Shown here: positions 43,951 through 53,090 of the stretch, in pieces
How positions within the stretch are numbered: position 1 is the stretch's first letter
Layout of the letters: every line of letters begins with the position of its first letter
Assembly: GCF_040253615.1 (NCBI RefSeq)
Contig: NZ_JBEJGY010000004.1
Span: 5,084,001 to 5,148,000, forward strand
Direction: 5' to 3'
Length of the DNA stretch: 64,000 nucleotides
Origin: Streptomyces sp. Edi4
GTDB taxonomy: Bacteria; Actinomycetota; Actinomycetes; Streptomycetales; Streptomycetaceae
Notes under the pieces: model-generated
Database searches by the model: none
What the model saw: only the letters and a program-made list of their open reading frames with translations
Told to the model about the DNA's origin: nothing
Program-made: the position numbers and the translations under genes

Positions 43951-44855
43951 AGAAACTCCCCGTCGTCGGGCCCTGGATCACCCGTCTCACGCGGACGCAC
44001 GTCTGGCGCTCCTACGAACGGCTCGACCGGGTCTCCTGGGCGAGGCTGGCCGCCGCCATCACGTTCATCAGTTTCCTCGCCCTGTTCCCGCTGCTCACCG
44101 TCGGCGCCGCCGTCGCGGCCGCGCTGCTGTCCACCGGCCAGGTGGACAAGCTCCAGAACACCATCGCCGAACAGGTCCCGGGCATCTCCGACCAGCTCGA
44201 CCTGAAGGCGCTCATCGACAACGCGGGCACCGTCGGCGTCGTCGCGGGGGCCCTGCTGCTGTTCACCGGCATCGGCTGGGTCTCCCAGATGCGCGGCTGT
44301 CTGCGCGTGGTGTGGGAGGTCCCGGAGAACGAGGAGGGCGAGAACCCCGTCCTGCGCAAGCTCAAGGACGGCGGTGTGCTCCTCGGCCTCGGCGGCGCGG
44401 GGCTCGCCTCCTGGGCCGCCTCCTCCATCGGCTCCACCGCCATCGGCTGGGCCGCCGGCCGGCTCGGCATCGACGAGGGCGGCATGGGCGGGGTGTTCCT
44501 GCGCGTCGCCGCGATCGCCGTCGCCGTCCTCGCCGACTTCCTGCTCCTGCTGTACGTCCTGACCCTGCTGCCCGGCGTGAGCCCGCCGCGCCGGCGCCTG
44601 ATGGTGGCCGCGCTGCTCGGCGCGGTCGGCTTCGAACTCCTGAAGATGCTGCTCGGCGGCTATATGAAGGGCGTCGCCGCCAAGAGCATGTACGGGGCGT
44701 TCGGGGTGCCCATCGCGCTGCTCCTGTGGATCAACTTCACGGCGAAGCTGCTCCTGTTCTGCGCGGCGTGGACGGCCACCCCGTCCAAGAAGGACGACCC
44801 GGCGCTCTCGGCGGACCCCGGTGTCAGCGCCGCCGGAGCGGCCAGCGACGGTTGA
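43938..44855 (+). CDS. YihY/BrkB family membrane protein
   Basis: 305 aa from ATG 43938, overlapping GtrA by 13 bases. Six or so membrane helices with the typical opening RLAAAITFISFLALFPLL and a central VVAGALLLFTGIGWVS. Function in the family is unclear; it was once called RNase BN, which is now considered wrong. The last bases overlap the convergent carboxypeptidase gene by 32 bases. Confidence 0.88.
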   Translation: MDWLKKLPVVGPWITRLTRTHVWRSYERLDRVSWARLAAAITFISFLALFPLLTVGAAVAAALLSTGQVDKLQNTIAEQVPGISDQLDLKALIDNAGTVGVVAGALLLFTGIGWVSQMRGCLRVVWEVPENEEGENPVLRKLKDGGVLLGLGGAGLASWAASSIGSTAIGWAAGRLGIDEGGMGGVFLRVAAIAVAVLADFLLLLYVLTLLPGVSPPRRRLMVAALLGAVGFELLKMLLGGYMKGVAAKSMYGAFGVPIALLLWINFTAKLLLFCAAWTATPSKKDDPALSADPGVSAAGAASDG

Positions 44856-46137
44856 TCAGGAAGAGCGCGCCCGCGACGACGACGAGCGCGCCGCCCGCGA
44901 TCCCGAGCGCGATGCCCGCGCCGCCGCTCCCGTCCTTGGCGGCGGCCGCCTGCCCGGGCCTGCTCCTGGCGCCGCCCTGCGCGCCGGCGCTCGCGGTGTC
45001 CTTGACGGTCTTGGCCGTCGCGTTCTTCGGCGCGATCAGCTCACCGACCGGAGTGACCCTGCCGTGTGCCGCGAATCCCCAGTCCAGCAGGCGCGCCGCC
45101 TCCTTGTAGACGGCCTGGCTCTCCCGGGCCCCGGGGTTCATGACGGTGACGAGCAGCACCTTGCCGTCCCGCTCGGCCACGCCGGTGAACGTGGCGCCCG
45201 CGTTGGTGGTGTTGCCGTTCTTGACGCCCGCGATGCCCTTGTACGGATTGAGCCCGAAGTCGCCGGTGAGCAGCCGGTTGGTGTTCTGGATGTCCACCAT
45301 CTCGCGCTTCTTGTCCTTGTTCTCGGGGCCGGGGAACTTCGCGGTCGCGGTCGCGCAGTACTCGCGGAAGTCCTTGTTCTGCAACCCCGCCCGGGCGAAC
45401 AGTGTCAGGTCGTAGGCGCTGGAGACCTGGCCCGGCATGTCGTAACCGTCCGGCGAGACGACTTGGGTGTCCAGGGCCTGGAGCTTGTCGGCCTCGGCCT
45501 GCATGTCCTGGACGGTCTTGGCCACGCCGCCGTTCATCGAGGACAGCACGTGCACGGCGTCGTTGCCCGAGCGCAGGAACACGCCGAGCCACAGGTCACG
45601 CACCGAGTACGACAGGTTCGCCTTGACGCCGACCAGGCTGCTGCCCGCGCCGAGCCCGTCGAGGTCCTTCGGCACGACCAGGTGCTCCTGGTCCCTGGGG
45701 AACTTGGGCAGCACGGTGTCGGCGAAGAGCATCTTCAGGGTGGAGGCGGGCGGCAGGCGCCAGTGCGCGTTGTGCGCGGCGAGCACCTGGCCGCTCTCGG
45801 CGTCCGCGACGATCCAGGACCGCCCGGTCACGTCCTTGGGCAGCACCGGCGCGCCCGCGCCGAGCCGCACCTGGGTCCCCGGCTCGCCGAGGAGGTCCCC
45901 GCCGACCTTCGACATGCCGGCCGGGGGCGCGTCCTCGCGCCGGCCGGGGCCCGCCGATGGGGCCGGCTTGTCGTCCCCGGGCAGTGCGGCGGCGGGAACC
46001 GATGGCAGCACGGCCGCGCACAGGGCGGCGGACAGGACGAGCCCGGCGGCCCGCTTCGGCACACGGGGAGGCGCGGCCGGGACGTATGGACGCGGGGCTG
46101 GACGCGGGGCGCTCTGGTTCACGTTCACGGGAGGCAC
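44824..46137 (-). CDS. D-alanyl-D-alanine carboxypeptidase (penicillin-binding)
   Basis: 437 aa from GTG 46137, although no ribosome site is clear and later GTGs are possible. A signal peptide (RAAGLVLSAALCAAVLPSVP) is followed by a Pro/Ala-rich linker. The serine peptidase S11 motifs are SxxK in ASTLKMLF, SGN in LRSGNDAVHV and KNG in IAGVKNGNTTNAG, in place of the textbook KTG. A C-terminal helix (IALGIAGGALVVVAGALFLI) and RRWPLRRR tail anchor it in the membrane. It trims peptidoglycan stem peptides. Confidence 0.93.
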   Translation of the reverse strand: MPPVNVNQSAPRPAPRPYVPAAPPRVPKRAAGLVLSAALCAAVLPSVPAAALPGDDKPAPSAGPGRREDAPPAGMSKVGGDLLGEPGTQVRLGAGAPVLPKDVTGRSWIVADAESGQVLAAHNAHWRLPPASTLKMLFADTVLPKFPRDQEHLVVPKDLDGLGAGSSLVGVKANLSYSVRDLWLGVFLRSGNDAVHVLSSMNGGVAKTVQDMQAEADKLQALDTQVVSPDGYDMPGQVSSAYDLTLFARAGLQNKDFREYCATATAKFPGPENKDKKREMVDIQNTNRLLTGDFGLNPYKGIAGVKNGNTTNAGATFTGVAERDGKVLLVTVMNPGARESQAVYKEAARLLDWGFAAHGRVTPVGELIAPKNATAKTVKDTASAGAQGGARSRPGQAAAAKDGSGGAGIALGIAGGALVVVAGALFLINRRWPLRRR

Positions 46138-46250
46138 GTCCGCGAACGTACAGGCCCCCGGCCACCGATCCGATCATCGTACGGATGACCCGCCGACGAC
46201 TCCCACCCACCCGGAGGTGGTGCCGGGCGGCCGGCGTCGATACTGGAGCC

Positions 46251-46523
46251 ATGAAACTCAGCCGCCCCCTCTCCTGGTTCCTGCTCGCCTTCGGCGCGTG
46301 GAGCTGGGTCATCTGGACCACGTTTGTGAAGAACCTGTGGGCGGACGCCAGTGGCCTCGCGTTCGACGCCGCCGGCGATCCGACCGCCTACTTCTGGGTC
46401 CACCTGCTGCTCGCCATCTCCTCCTTCCTCCTTGGCACGGCCGTCGGCGCGATCGGCTTCGTCTCGCTGCGCCGGCTCCGGCGTGAGCGGGCGGTCACGG
46501 AGAGTTCCGTCACGCTCGGCTAA
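46251..46523 (+). CDS. Small two-helix membrane protein, conserved in Streptomyces
   Basis: 90 aa from ATG 46251 after GGAG. It has two membrane helices (WFLLAFGAWSWVIWTTFV and a Leu/Ser-rich one ending in GTAVGAIGFVSL) and a basic tail LRRLRRERAV. The frame is open much further upstream (45957) but only in the shadow of the carboxypeptidase. No known function; divergent from the carboxypeptidase gene across 113 bases. Confidence 0.75.
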   Translation: MKLSRPLSWFLLAFGAWSWVIWTTFVKNLWADASGLAFDAAGDPTAYFWVHLLLAISSFLLGTAVGAIGFVSLRRLRRERAVTESSVTLG

Positions 46524-46655
46524 CGAGTCCCTGTGAGGAAATGGTTGTCTCTTCCACAATGTGAAGGTCGTGTGATTGGGTGAGGCCCATCACGGGCGCA
46601 GTGTGGGGACTCCGCGCGCCCGGCCAGGGTGGGGCGTTCCGAGGAGAGCACGGCG

Positions 46656-48218
46656 ATGCGGTCGATCCGTATGCGATGGGTGGCAATGGGCGCGGCCGTG
46701 GTGGTCGCGGGCGTGGGCGGGTGGCAGCTGCTGCCCTCCGGCCAGGAGAAGAAGGACCCCATCGTCGTCGGCACCACCGACGTGATCACCTCCCTCGACC
46801 CGGCGGGCGCCTACGACGCCGGTTCCTGGGCGATCTACAACAACGTCTACCAGTCGCTGCTCACCTTCCGGGAGGGCAGCTCGACGCCGGTCCCGGATGC
46901 CGCCCAGAGCTGCGCCTTCATCGGGCAGAAGCTCCAGACGTACCAGTGCGTGCTCCGTGACGACCTCACCTTCTCCAGCGGGCACAAGATCACCGCCCAG
47001 GACGTGAAGTTCTCCTTCGACCGGATCGTCAAGATCGGCTCGGACCTCGGGCCCGGACCGCTGTTCTCCGTGCTCGGCTCGGTCCAGGCCGAGGGGAACA
47101 CGGTGACCTTCAACCTGAAGACGAAGGACGCCACCTTCCCCTCCAAGCTCGCCACGGGCGCCGGCTCCATCGTCGACAGCAGCCAGTACCCGGCGGACGC
47201 GCTGCGCAAGGGCGACTCGGTGACCGGTTCGGGTCCCTATCTGCTCAAGGGGTACACGAAGGACTCCTCGGGGCATCCGGTCAGCGCGCGCCTTGAGCCC
47301 AACCCCCAGTACAGGGGCGCGGTGACCAGGAAGGGCCTGCCCATCACGGTCCGCTACTTCGCCGAGGCCGACCAGCTCAACGACGCCTGGCAGGCCAAGC
47401 AGGTCGACGTCACCCACCGCGAGATGCCCCCCGCGGTCCTCGCCAAGCTCTCGCCGGGGCCCGATCTGCGAATCACCACCTCGCCCGGGTACGACATCCG
47501 GGAGATCAACTTCAATCTGAAGTCGTCGAGCCCGGTCGCCAAGACCAAGGTGCGTCAGGCCGCCGCCGCCCTCATCGACCGGGGGGCGCTGGCCAAGTCC
47601 GTCTACAGCGGCACCGTCGAACCGCTCTACTCGATGATCCCGCAGGGCTTCACCGGCCACAGCACCGCGTTCTTCGACGCCTACCCCCAGCCCGACCCGG
47701 CCAGGGCCAGGACCCTGCTCAAGGGCGAGCAACTGCCGGTCCGCTTCGACCTCGCCTACCGCAAACTCGGCGCGGACGGCGCGGAGGCCGAGGAGATCAA
47801 GCGGCAACTGGAGAAGGACGGCCTGTTCAAGGTCGATCTGATCGCCGAGGCCGACTGGCCGAAGATGCAGCAGAATTACGCCGAGGGCAAGTACGACGCG
47901 TACACGGCGGGCTGGCTCGCCGACTTCCCCGACCCCGACAACTTCAGCCAGCCGCTCGTCGGCACCGGCAACAGCCTCCACAACAACTACTCCGACAAGA
48001 CGGCCGACGAACTCATCCGCCAGACCCAGGAGTACACCGACCGCGGCCGGACCGCCGACGATTTCAAGGCACTTCAGGAGAAGGTCGCCGAGGACGTGCC
48101 GCTGATCCCACTGTGGCAGGGCAAGAACTACGTCCTCGGCAGCAAGGACGTCAGCGGTTCGCAGTACCTGTCGGACGGCACAGGCGTGTGGCGGCTGTGG
48201 GAGCTGGGCTGGATCTGA
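46656..48218 (+). CDS. ABC-type peptide/nickel solute-binding protein (SBP family 5)
   Basis: 520 aa from ATG 46656 after GAGGAGAG. The N-terminus (RWVAMGAAVVVAGVGGWQL) is one hydrophobic helix without a lipobox Cys, so it is probably membrane-anchored rather than lipidated. The SBP_bac_5 signature is seen in DVITSLDPAGAYDAGSW, LTFSSGHKITAQDVKFSFDR and DLRITTSPGYDIREINFNL. Two Cys (QSCAFIGQ, YQCVLRD) may pair. No permease or ATPase gene is adjacent, so its transporter must be elsewhere or it acts alone as a receptor. Confidence 0.88.
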   Translation: MRSIRMRWVAMGAAVVVAGVGGWQLLPSGQEKKDPIVVGTTDVITSLDPAGAYDAGSWAIYNNVYQSLLTFREGSSTPVPDAAQSCAFIGQKLQTYQCVLRDDLTFSSGHKITAQDVKFSFDRIVKIGSDLGPGPLFSVLGSVQAEGNTVTFNLKTKDATFPSKLATGAGSIVDSSQYPADALRKGDSVTGSGPYLLKGYTKDSSGHPVSARLEPNPQYRGAVTRKGLPITVRYFAEADQLNDAWQAKQVDVTHREMPPAVLAKLSPGPDLRITTSPGYDIREINFNLKSSSPVAKTKVRQAAAALIDRGALAKSVYSGTVEPLYSMIPQGFTGHSTAFFDAYPQPDPARARTLLKGEQLPVRFDLAYRKLGADGAEAEEIKRQLEKDGLFKVDLIAEADWPKMQQNYAEGKYDAYTAGWLADFPDPDNFSQPLVGTGNSLHNNYSDKTADELIRQTQEYTDRGRTADDFKALQEKVAEDVPLIPLWQGKNYVLGSKDVSGSQYLSDGTGVWRLWELGWI

Positions 48219-48389
48219 GCCCGAGCGCCCGCCGGCCCCGATGGGCGGACCGGTGCGGCCCCGGCGATGGAACCGGTGCGGCCCCTGGGGCGGTGGTGAA
48301 CCATCGGGGTTGACCCAAAGGGCTTCTGTCCAAGGGGCCACCGGTTCTGCTCCATTGACCGCGCCCGGACGCGCTGCTTCCGTCGAAGG

Positions 48390-50612
48390 ATGCGCCTTTC
48401 CCGCCGTACGCTCCTGAGTTCGCTCGCCGGATCGGCCCTCGCCGTCGGGGCGGCCGCCGGGACCGGGCCCGCAGCCCAGGCCCTGGCCGCGTCAGCCGAT
48501 GCCACGCCCGCCGATGCCGCGCCCGGGCCCGCCGCGCGGGCGCTGGTCCGGCTGCTGCCCCGCCACGCGGACCAGGTCACCTTCCGCGCCCTGGCTCCCG
48601 CCGCCGGCCGCGACCGCTTCCGCGTCTCGGGCGGGGCCGGGCGCATCCTGGTGGAGGGCAGCACCCCGGCCGTCCAGCTCACCGGATTCCACTGGTACGC
48701 GCGCCATGTCGCCCACGCCCACATCTCCTGGGCGGGCGAACAGACCTCGCTGCCCGCCACCCTGCCGCCGGTGCCCGCGCCGCTGGCCAGAACGGCCGAC
48801 GTCACCCACCGCTTCGCCTTCAACGACACCAACGACGGCTACACGGGCCCCTTCCACGACTGGGCGTACTGGGAGCGCGAGCTCGACGTCCTGGCCCTGC
48901 ACGGCTACAACGACGTGCTGGTCTATCTCGGCGCGGACACCGTCTACCACCGCACCTTCCTCGAGCACGGCTACGACGACACCGAGCTGCGCGCCTGGAT
49001 CCCCGGACCCGCGCACCAGCCCTGGTGGCTGCTCCAGAACATGTCCGGCTTCGGCGGTCCGGTCTCGGCCCAACTACTGGACGAGCGAGCCGAGTTGGCG
49101 CGGCGCGTGGTGGCCCGGCTGCGTGAGCTCGGCATGAACCCGGTGCTGCCCGGCTACTTCGGGACCGTCCCGCCCGGCTTCGCCGACCGCGAACCCGGCG
49201 CGCGCGTGGTGCCCCAGGGCGTTTGGGGCGGCTTCGCCCGGCCCGACTGGCTCGACCCGCGCACCGACGCCTTCGACCGCGTCGCCGAGACCTTCTACCG
49301 CGTACAGGACGAGCTGCTGGGCGCCGCCCCGATGTACAAGATGGACCTGCTGCACGAGGGCGGCACCCCCGGCGACGTCCCCGTCGGGGAGGCCGCCCGG
49401 GCCGTCGAGGCGGCGCTGCGCGCGGCGCACCCCGAGGCGCTGTGGACCATCCTGGGCTGGCAGAACAACCCGCAGCGCGCCATCATCGAGGCCGTCGACC
49501 GGTCGAAACTGTTCATCGTCGACGGGCTCTCCGACCACTACCCCTCCGTCACCGACCGCGAGAAGACGTGGCTGGACACGCCGTACGCCTTCGGCTCCAT
49601 CTGGAACTTCGGCGGGCACACGGTGATGGGCGCCAACACCCCCGACTGGGCGTCCCTGTACGAGAGTTGGCGTACCAAGCCGGACAGCGCGCTGGACGGC
49701 ATCGCGCTCATGCCGGAGGGCGCCGACAACAACCCCGCCGCGTTCGCCCTCTTCTCCGACCTGCCCTGGACCGAGGGTCCCCTGGACCTCGGCGACTGGT
49801 TCCGTCAGTGGCCGCGCTACCGGTACGGTGGCGACGACGCGCACGCGGCGCAGGCGTGGGACGTGCTGCGCCGCACCGTCTACGGCACCACCCGCGCCGA
49901 CTCCTGGAGCGAGGGCGCGGACGGCCTGTTCGGCGCCCGCCCCGATCTGAACGCCCTGACCGCCTCCTACTGGTCGCCGACCCAACTGCGCTACGACGCC
50001 GCCGAGTTCGCGCGGGCGCTGCCCGCCCTCCTGGCCGTCTCCCCGGCCTTGCGGACCTCGTCCGCCTACCGCTACGACCTGATGGACGTGGCCCGCCAGG
50101 TCCTCTCCAACCGCTCCCGGCTGTTGCTGCCCGCCCTCCGCGCCGCCTACGAGGCCAAGGACGAGAAGGAGTTCGCGCGTCTGACGGGGGAGTGGCTGCG
50201 CGACCTCGGTCTGCTGGAGCGCGTCGTGGCGACCGACCGGGGCCACCTCGTGGGCCGCTGGATCGCGGACGCGCGGTCGTGGGGCGACACCGCGCAGGAC
50301 AAGGACCGCCTGGAGTACGACGCGTTGTCGCTGCTCACGGTGTGGGGTCCTCGCCGGTCCGCCGAGGAGGGCCATCTGCGGGACTACGCCAACCGGGAGT
50401 GGTCGGGTCTGGTCGGCGGCCTCTACACACTGCGCTGGCGCACCTACTTCACCACCCTGTCCGCCGCCCTGAGCACCGGCGGCGCCCCGGTCCCGGTGGA
50501 CTGGTACACCCTGGAGGACCAGTGGCTGCGCACCCACCCCCCGTTCGCGGCCGAGCCCCGGGGCGACATCGTGAAGGTGGCGGCCGAGGTGAGCCGGGCA
50601 CTCGGCCTGTGA
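48390..50612 (+). CDS. Alpha-N-acetylglucosaminidase, GH89 (NAGLU-like), Tat-exported
   Basis: 740 aa. The N-terminus has a twin-arginine signal (RRTLLSSLAGSALAVGAAAG). The NAGLU three-domain layout is clear: an N-terminal small domain, a TIM barrel with DTNDGYTGPFHDWAYWERE, HGYNDVLVYLGADTVYH and MYKMDLLHEGG, and a helical C-terminal domain ending in WYTLEDQWLRT. Human NAGLU removes terminal alpha-linked GlcNAc from heparan sulfate; bacterial members act on mucin-type glycans. The start lacks a good ribosome site (GAAGG is too close). The 171-base gap upstream contains two CCGGTGCGGCCCC repeats. Confidence 0.93.
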   Translation: MRLSRRTLLSSLAGSALAVGAAAGTGPAAQALAASADATPADAAPGPAARALVRLLPRHADQVTFRALAPAAGRDRFRVSGGAGRILVEGSTPAVQLTGFHWYARHVAHAHISWAGEQTSLPATLPPVPAPLARTADVTHRFAFNDTNDGYTGPFHDWAYWERELDVLALHGYNDVLVYLGADTVYHRTFLEHGYDDTELRAWIPGPAHQPWWLLQNMSGFGGPVSAQLLDERAELARRVVARLRELGMNPVLPGYFGTVPPGFADREPGARVVPQGVWGGFARPDWLDPRTDAFDRVAETFYRVQDELLGAAPMYKMDLLHEGGTPGDVPVGEAARAVEAALRAAHPEALWTILGWQNNPQRAIIEAVDRSKLFIVDGLSDHYPSVTDREKTWLDTPYAFGSIWNFGGHTVMGANTPDWASLYESWRTKPDSALDGIALMPEGADNNPAAFALFSDLPWTEGPLDLGDWFRQWPRYRYGGDDAHAAQAWDVLRRTVYGTTRADSWSEGADGLFGARPDLNALTASYWSPTQLRYDAAEFARALPALLAVSPALRTSSAYRYDLMDVARQVLSNRSRLLLPALRAAYEAKDEKEFARLTGEWLRDLGLLERVVATDRGHLVGRWIADARSWGDTAQDKDRLEYDALSLLTVWGPRRSAEEGHLRDYANREWSGLVGGLYTLRWRTYFTTLSAALSTGGAPVPVDWYTLEDQWLRTHPPFAAEPRGDIVKVAAEVSRALGL

Positions 50613-50664
50613 GGCGGCGCCAATTGGTCCCGGACGCGCCCGGCGCCAGCAAACTATGGCGCTC

Positions 50665-51471
50665 CTACGGAGCGGCCGAGGTGTCCTGGGGCTGCTGGGA
50701 GGTGCCCCCCTCGCGGGTCGTGCGGGTTTCGCGCGTCTTGCGGGCGGCCGCCGCCTGGGACATGCCGGGCAGGAAATCGGTGAACAGCTCGTGCACCTCG
50801 CGCACGAGGGGGCGCAGCACTCGGAACCGGGCCAGCGCGACGCCCCGGGTGGTGAGCCCCGCGCCGCGTGCCGCGAGGCGGTAGCTGCGCTCGCGCCCGG
50901 GCGAGCGGTCGAAGACCCAGTACAGGACGAGTCCCATGTGGGAGAGCCACATCAACTCGGGCAGGATGTCGGCGAGTTCGGCCGGCACCTTGGTCTTCGT
51001 GCCGGCCAGCACCTCGCGGTGCACGGAGATCGCGGCCTGGCGCGCGTGCTCGGACTCGGTGGAGAACGGGCTGAGCGGACTGTCCGGGTCCGCCGCGTTC
51101 TTGAAGAACTGCGCCGCGAATTCGTGGTACGGCGACGCGATGTCGAGCCAGGCCCGCAGCACCCCGGCCAGCCGCGCCTCCAGGCCGGTCTGGGTGTCGA
51201 GGACCTGGCGCACGGCGGCCTGGTGCTGGGCGGCGATCCGGTCGTAGAAACCCTGGATCAGGTGTTCCTTGCCGGCGAAGTAGTAGTACGCGTTGCCGAC
51301 CGAGACCCCCGCCTCCTGGGCGATGGCCCGCATCGTGGTCTTGTCGTACCCCCGCTCCTGGAAGAGCCGCATCGCGGTCTCCAGGATCAGGGTGCGGGTC
51401 TGCTCGCCCTTGGCGGGGCGCGGCCCGTCCTCGTCGCGGGCGCTCTCGTCGGGCGCGTTCTGTGCTGGCAC
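50665..51471 (-). CDS. TetR-family transcriptional regulator
   Basis: 268 aa from GTG 51471. The TetR helix-turn-helix is TTMRAIAQEAGVSVGNAYYY. A long ligand-binding domain follows, with two Trp-containing helices and an extended charged C-terminal tail (AARKTRETRTTREGGTSQQ). The ligand and targets are unknown. It ends between the GH89 gene (convergent) and the SMP-30 gene, with which it is not clearly co-transcribed. Confidence 0.88.
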   Translation of the reverse strand: MPAQNAPDESARDEDGPRPAKGEQTRTLILETAMRLFQERGYDKTTMRAIAQEAGVSVGNAYYYFAGKEHLIQGFYDRIAAQHQAAVRQVLDTQTGLEARLAGVLRAWLDIASPYHEFAAQFFKNAADPDSPLSPFSTESEHARQAAISVHREVLAGTKTKVPAELADILPELMWLSHMGLVLYWVFDRSPGRERSYRLAARGAGLTTRGVALARFRVLRPLVREVHELFTDFLPGMSQAAAARKTRETRTTREGGTSQQPQDTSAAP

Positions 51472-51514
51472 GGCACGAGCCTAATCGGACCCGGCCCGGC
51501 CCGGCGGCGAGGGT

Positions 51515-52441
51515 TCAGACCCGCACGCGCGGCAGCCCGGTCACGCTCATCACCAGGGAGTGGAGGGAGGTGGTGGCGGTGATGAACAGACGGTTGTTCT
51601 TGGGGCCGCCGAAGGTGATGTTGGAGACGGGCTCGGGGACGCGCAGCCGTCCGATGAGGGTGCCGTCGGGGTCGTAGCAGTGCACGCCGCCCGCCATGGC
51701 GGCCGCCCAGAGCCGCCCGCCGTCGTCGAAGCGGATGTTGTCGAACCGGCTGACGCCGTCGGCGGTCTCGGCGAAGACCTTCCCGTCGCCGAGCGTGCCG
51801 TCCGCCCGCACGTCGAAGACGCGGATCACGCCGCCCCGGGTGTCGGACACGTACAACTGGGATTCGTCGGGCGAGAACACCAGCCCGTTGGGCGCCTTGA
51901 ACCCGTCCGCGACGAGCCGTACCTCGCCGCTCGCGGGGTCGGCCCGGTAGATGTGGCACCCGTCGAGCTCGGGCTCGGCGCGGATGCCCTCGTAGTCGCT
52001 GGTGATGCCGAAGTCGGGGTCGGAGAACCAGACGGACCCGTCGGAGTGGACGACCGCGTCGTTGGGGGAGTTGAACCGCTTGCCCCCGAAGCGGTCGGCG
52101 ATCACGGTGACGCGCCCGTCGGGCTCGGTGCGGGTGACCCGGCGGTTGCCCTGTTCACAGGTGATGAGCCGGCCCTCGCGGTCGAGGGTGTTGCCGTTGG
52201 GGTGCCCGGCCGGGGAGCGGAACAGCGAGACCGCGCCGCTCTCCTCGTCCCAGCGCAGCATCCGGTCGTTGGGAATGTCGCTCCAGATGAACTGCCGCCA
52301 GGCCGGCAGGTAGAGCGGCCCTTCGGCCCAGCGGCAGCCGTCGTACAGGGTCTCGAGCCGGTCGTCCCCCGCGGCGCACCGCCCGGTGCGGAACCGCTCG
52401 TCAAGGATCTCGTACAACGGAGTGCGGAGCTGATCGGACAC
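51515..52441 (-). CDS. SMP-30/gluconolactonase family protein
   Basis: 308 aa from GTG 52441, after AGGGGAAAT. A six-bladed beta-propeller: the metal-binding Glu lies in CRWAEGPLYLPAW, the second ligand in SPNDAVVHSDG and the third in PNGLVFSPDE. Known relatives hydrolyse sugar lactones such as gluconolactone. It is divergent from an Lrp-family regulator and shares its operator-like repeat, so the regulator probably controls it. Confidence 0.9.
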   Translation of the reverse strand: MSDQLRTPLYEILDERFRTGRCAAGDDRLETLYDGCRWAEGPLYLPAWRQFIWSDIPNDRMLRWDEESGAVSLFRSPAGHPNGNTLDREGRLITCEQGNRRVTRTEPDGRVTVIADRFGGKRFNSPNDAVVHSDGSVWFSDPDFGITSDYEGIRAEPELDGCHIYRADPASGEVRLVADGFKAPNGLVFSPDESQLYVSDTRGGVIRVFDVRADGTLGDGKVFAETADGVSRFDNIRFDDGGRLWAAAMAGGVHCYDPDGTLIGRLRVPEPVSNITFGGPKNNRLFITATTSLHSLVMSVTGLPRVRV

Positions 52442-52463
52442 GATTTCCCCTAGGTGCTGTGAT

Positions 52464-52516
52464 GCCGAACCACATTCGTTCGAGGACGACTATGTCAGAA
52501 CGAGATATGGTTCGGC
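52464..52516. promoter_or_regulatory. Long inverted repeat between the SMP-30 and Lrp genes
   Basis: GCCGAACCA at 52464-52472 and TGGTTCGGC at 52508-52516 are perfect complements. Pairing extends inward with one mismatch and one bulge through CATTCGTTC and GAACGAGAT to about 18 bases per arm. The arms flank the whole divergent promoter region, so a dimer or tetramer bound here could stop both genes. Confidence 0.65.
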
Positions 52517-52517
52517 C

Positions 52518-52979
52518 ATGGGAAACGTGGATGAGATCGACCGAAGGCTGATCGCCCTGCTGCAACACGACGCGACGACGGCGTACGCGGCGCTCGGCAA
52601 GGAGGTGGGCCTGTCGGCCGGCGCCGCCCACGAGCGGGTGCGCAAGCTGCGCGAGCGCGGCGTCATCAGGCGTACGACGATCGAGGTGGACCCCGGGGCC
52701 CTCGGCCAGGGCGTGCTGGCGTTCGTGATGGTCGACTCGACGGCGTGGATGGGCGAATCGGCGGCCGCCTTCGCGGCGATACCCGAGATCCAAGAGGCCC
52801 ATGTCATCGCGGGCAGCGCCTCGGTCCTGGTGAAGGTCCGCACGGTGACGACCGAACAGCTCCAGGACGTGCTGCGCCGCCTCTACGCGATCGACGGCGT
52901 GAGCGGCACCCACGCGACGGTGTCCCTGGAGACGTTCTTCGAGCGGCCCCTCTCACCGGAGCGCGCCGTTGGGACGTGA
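52518..52979 (+). CDS. Lrp/AsnC-family transcriptional regulator
   Basis: 153 aa. The N-terminal helix-turn-helix is DEIDRRLIALLQHDATTAY, then LGKEVGLSAGAAHERVRKL. The C-terminal RAM domain (VLAFVMVDSTAW, VIAGSASVLVKVRTVTTE) binds amino acids or related ligands and makes octamers. There is no ribosome site before the ATG. It probably regulates itself and the SMP-30 gene through the inverted repeat next to its start. Confidence 0.92.
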   Translation: MGNVDEIDRRLIALLQHDATTAYAALGKEVGLSAGAAHERVRKLRERGVIRRTTIEVDPGALGQGVLAFVMVDSTAWMGESAAAFAAIPEIQEAHVIAGSASVLVKVRTVTTEQLQDVLRRLYAIDGVSGTHATVSLETFFERPLSPERAVGT

Positions 52980-53027
52980 GGCCGGGGCGCGCGGCCGGGG
53001 CGCCCTCCGCGCGCACCCGTCGCACGC

Positions 53028-53075
53028 ACGAGGGCCCCGCCCCCGGAAGCGAACTCCCGGGTGCGGGGCCCTCGT
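53028..53075. terminator. Terminator between the Lrp gene and sdhB
   Basis: ACGAGGGCCCCGC and its complement form a 13-base outer stem with an inner CCCGG/CCGGG stem, between convergent genes. Confidence 0.85.
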
Positions 53076-53090
53076 CGAGCCGTACAGGGA

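Noticed and set aside
44980..45260. KNG instead of KTG in the D,D-carboxypeptidase as a sign of inactivity
   Set aside because: KNG variants are, as I recall, common in actinobacterial S11 enzymes, and the other catalytic motifs are intact.
45957..46250. Upstream extension of the small two-helix protein gene
   Set aside because: It is antisense to the carboxypeptidase gene, and the GGAG site fits the start at 46251.
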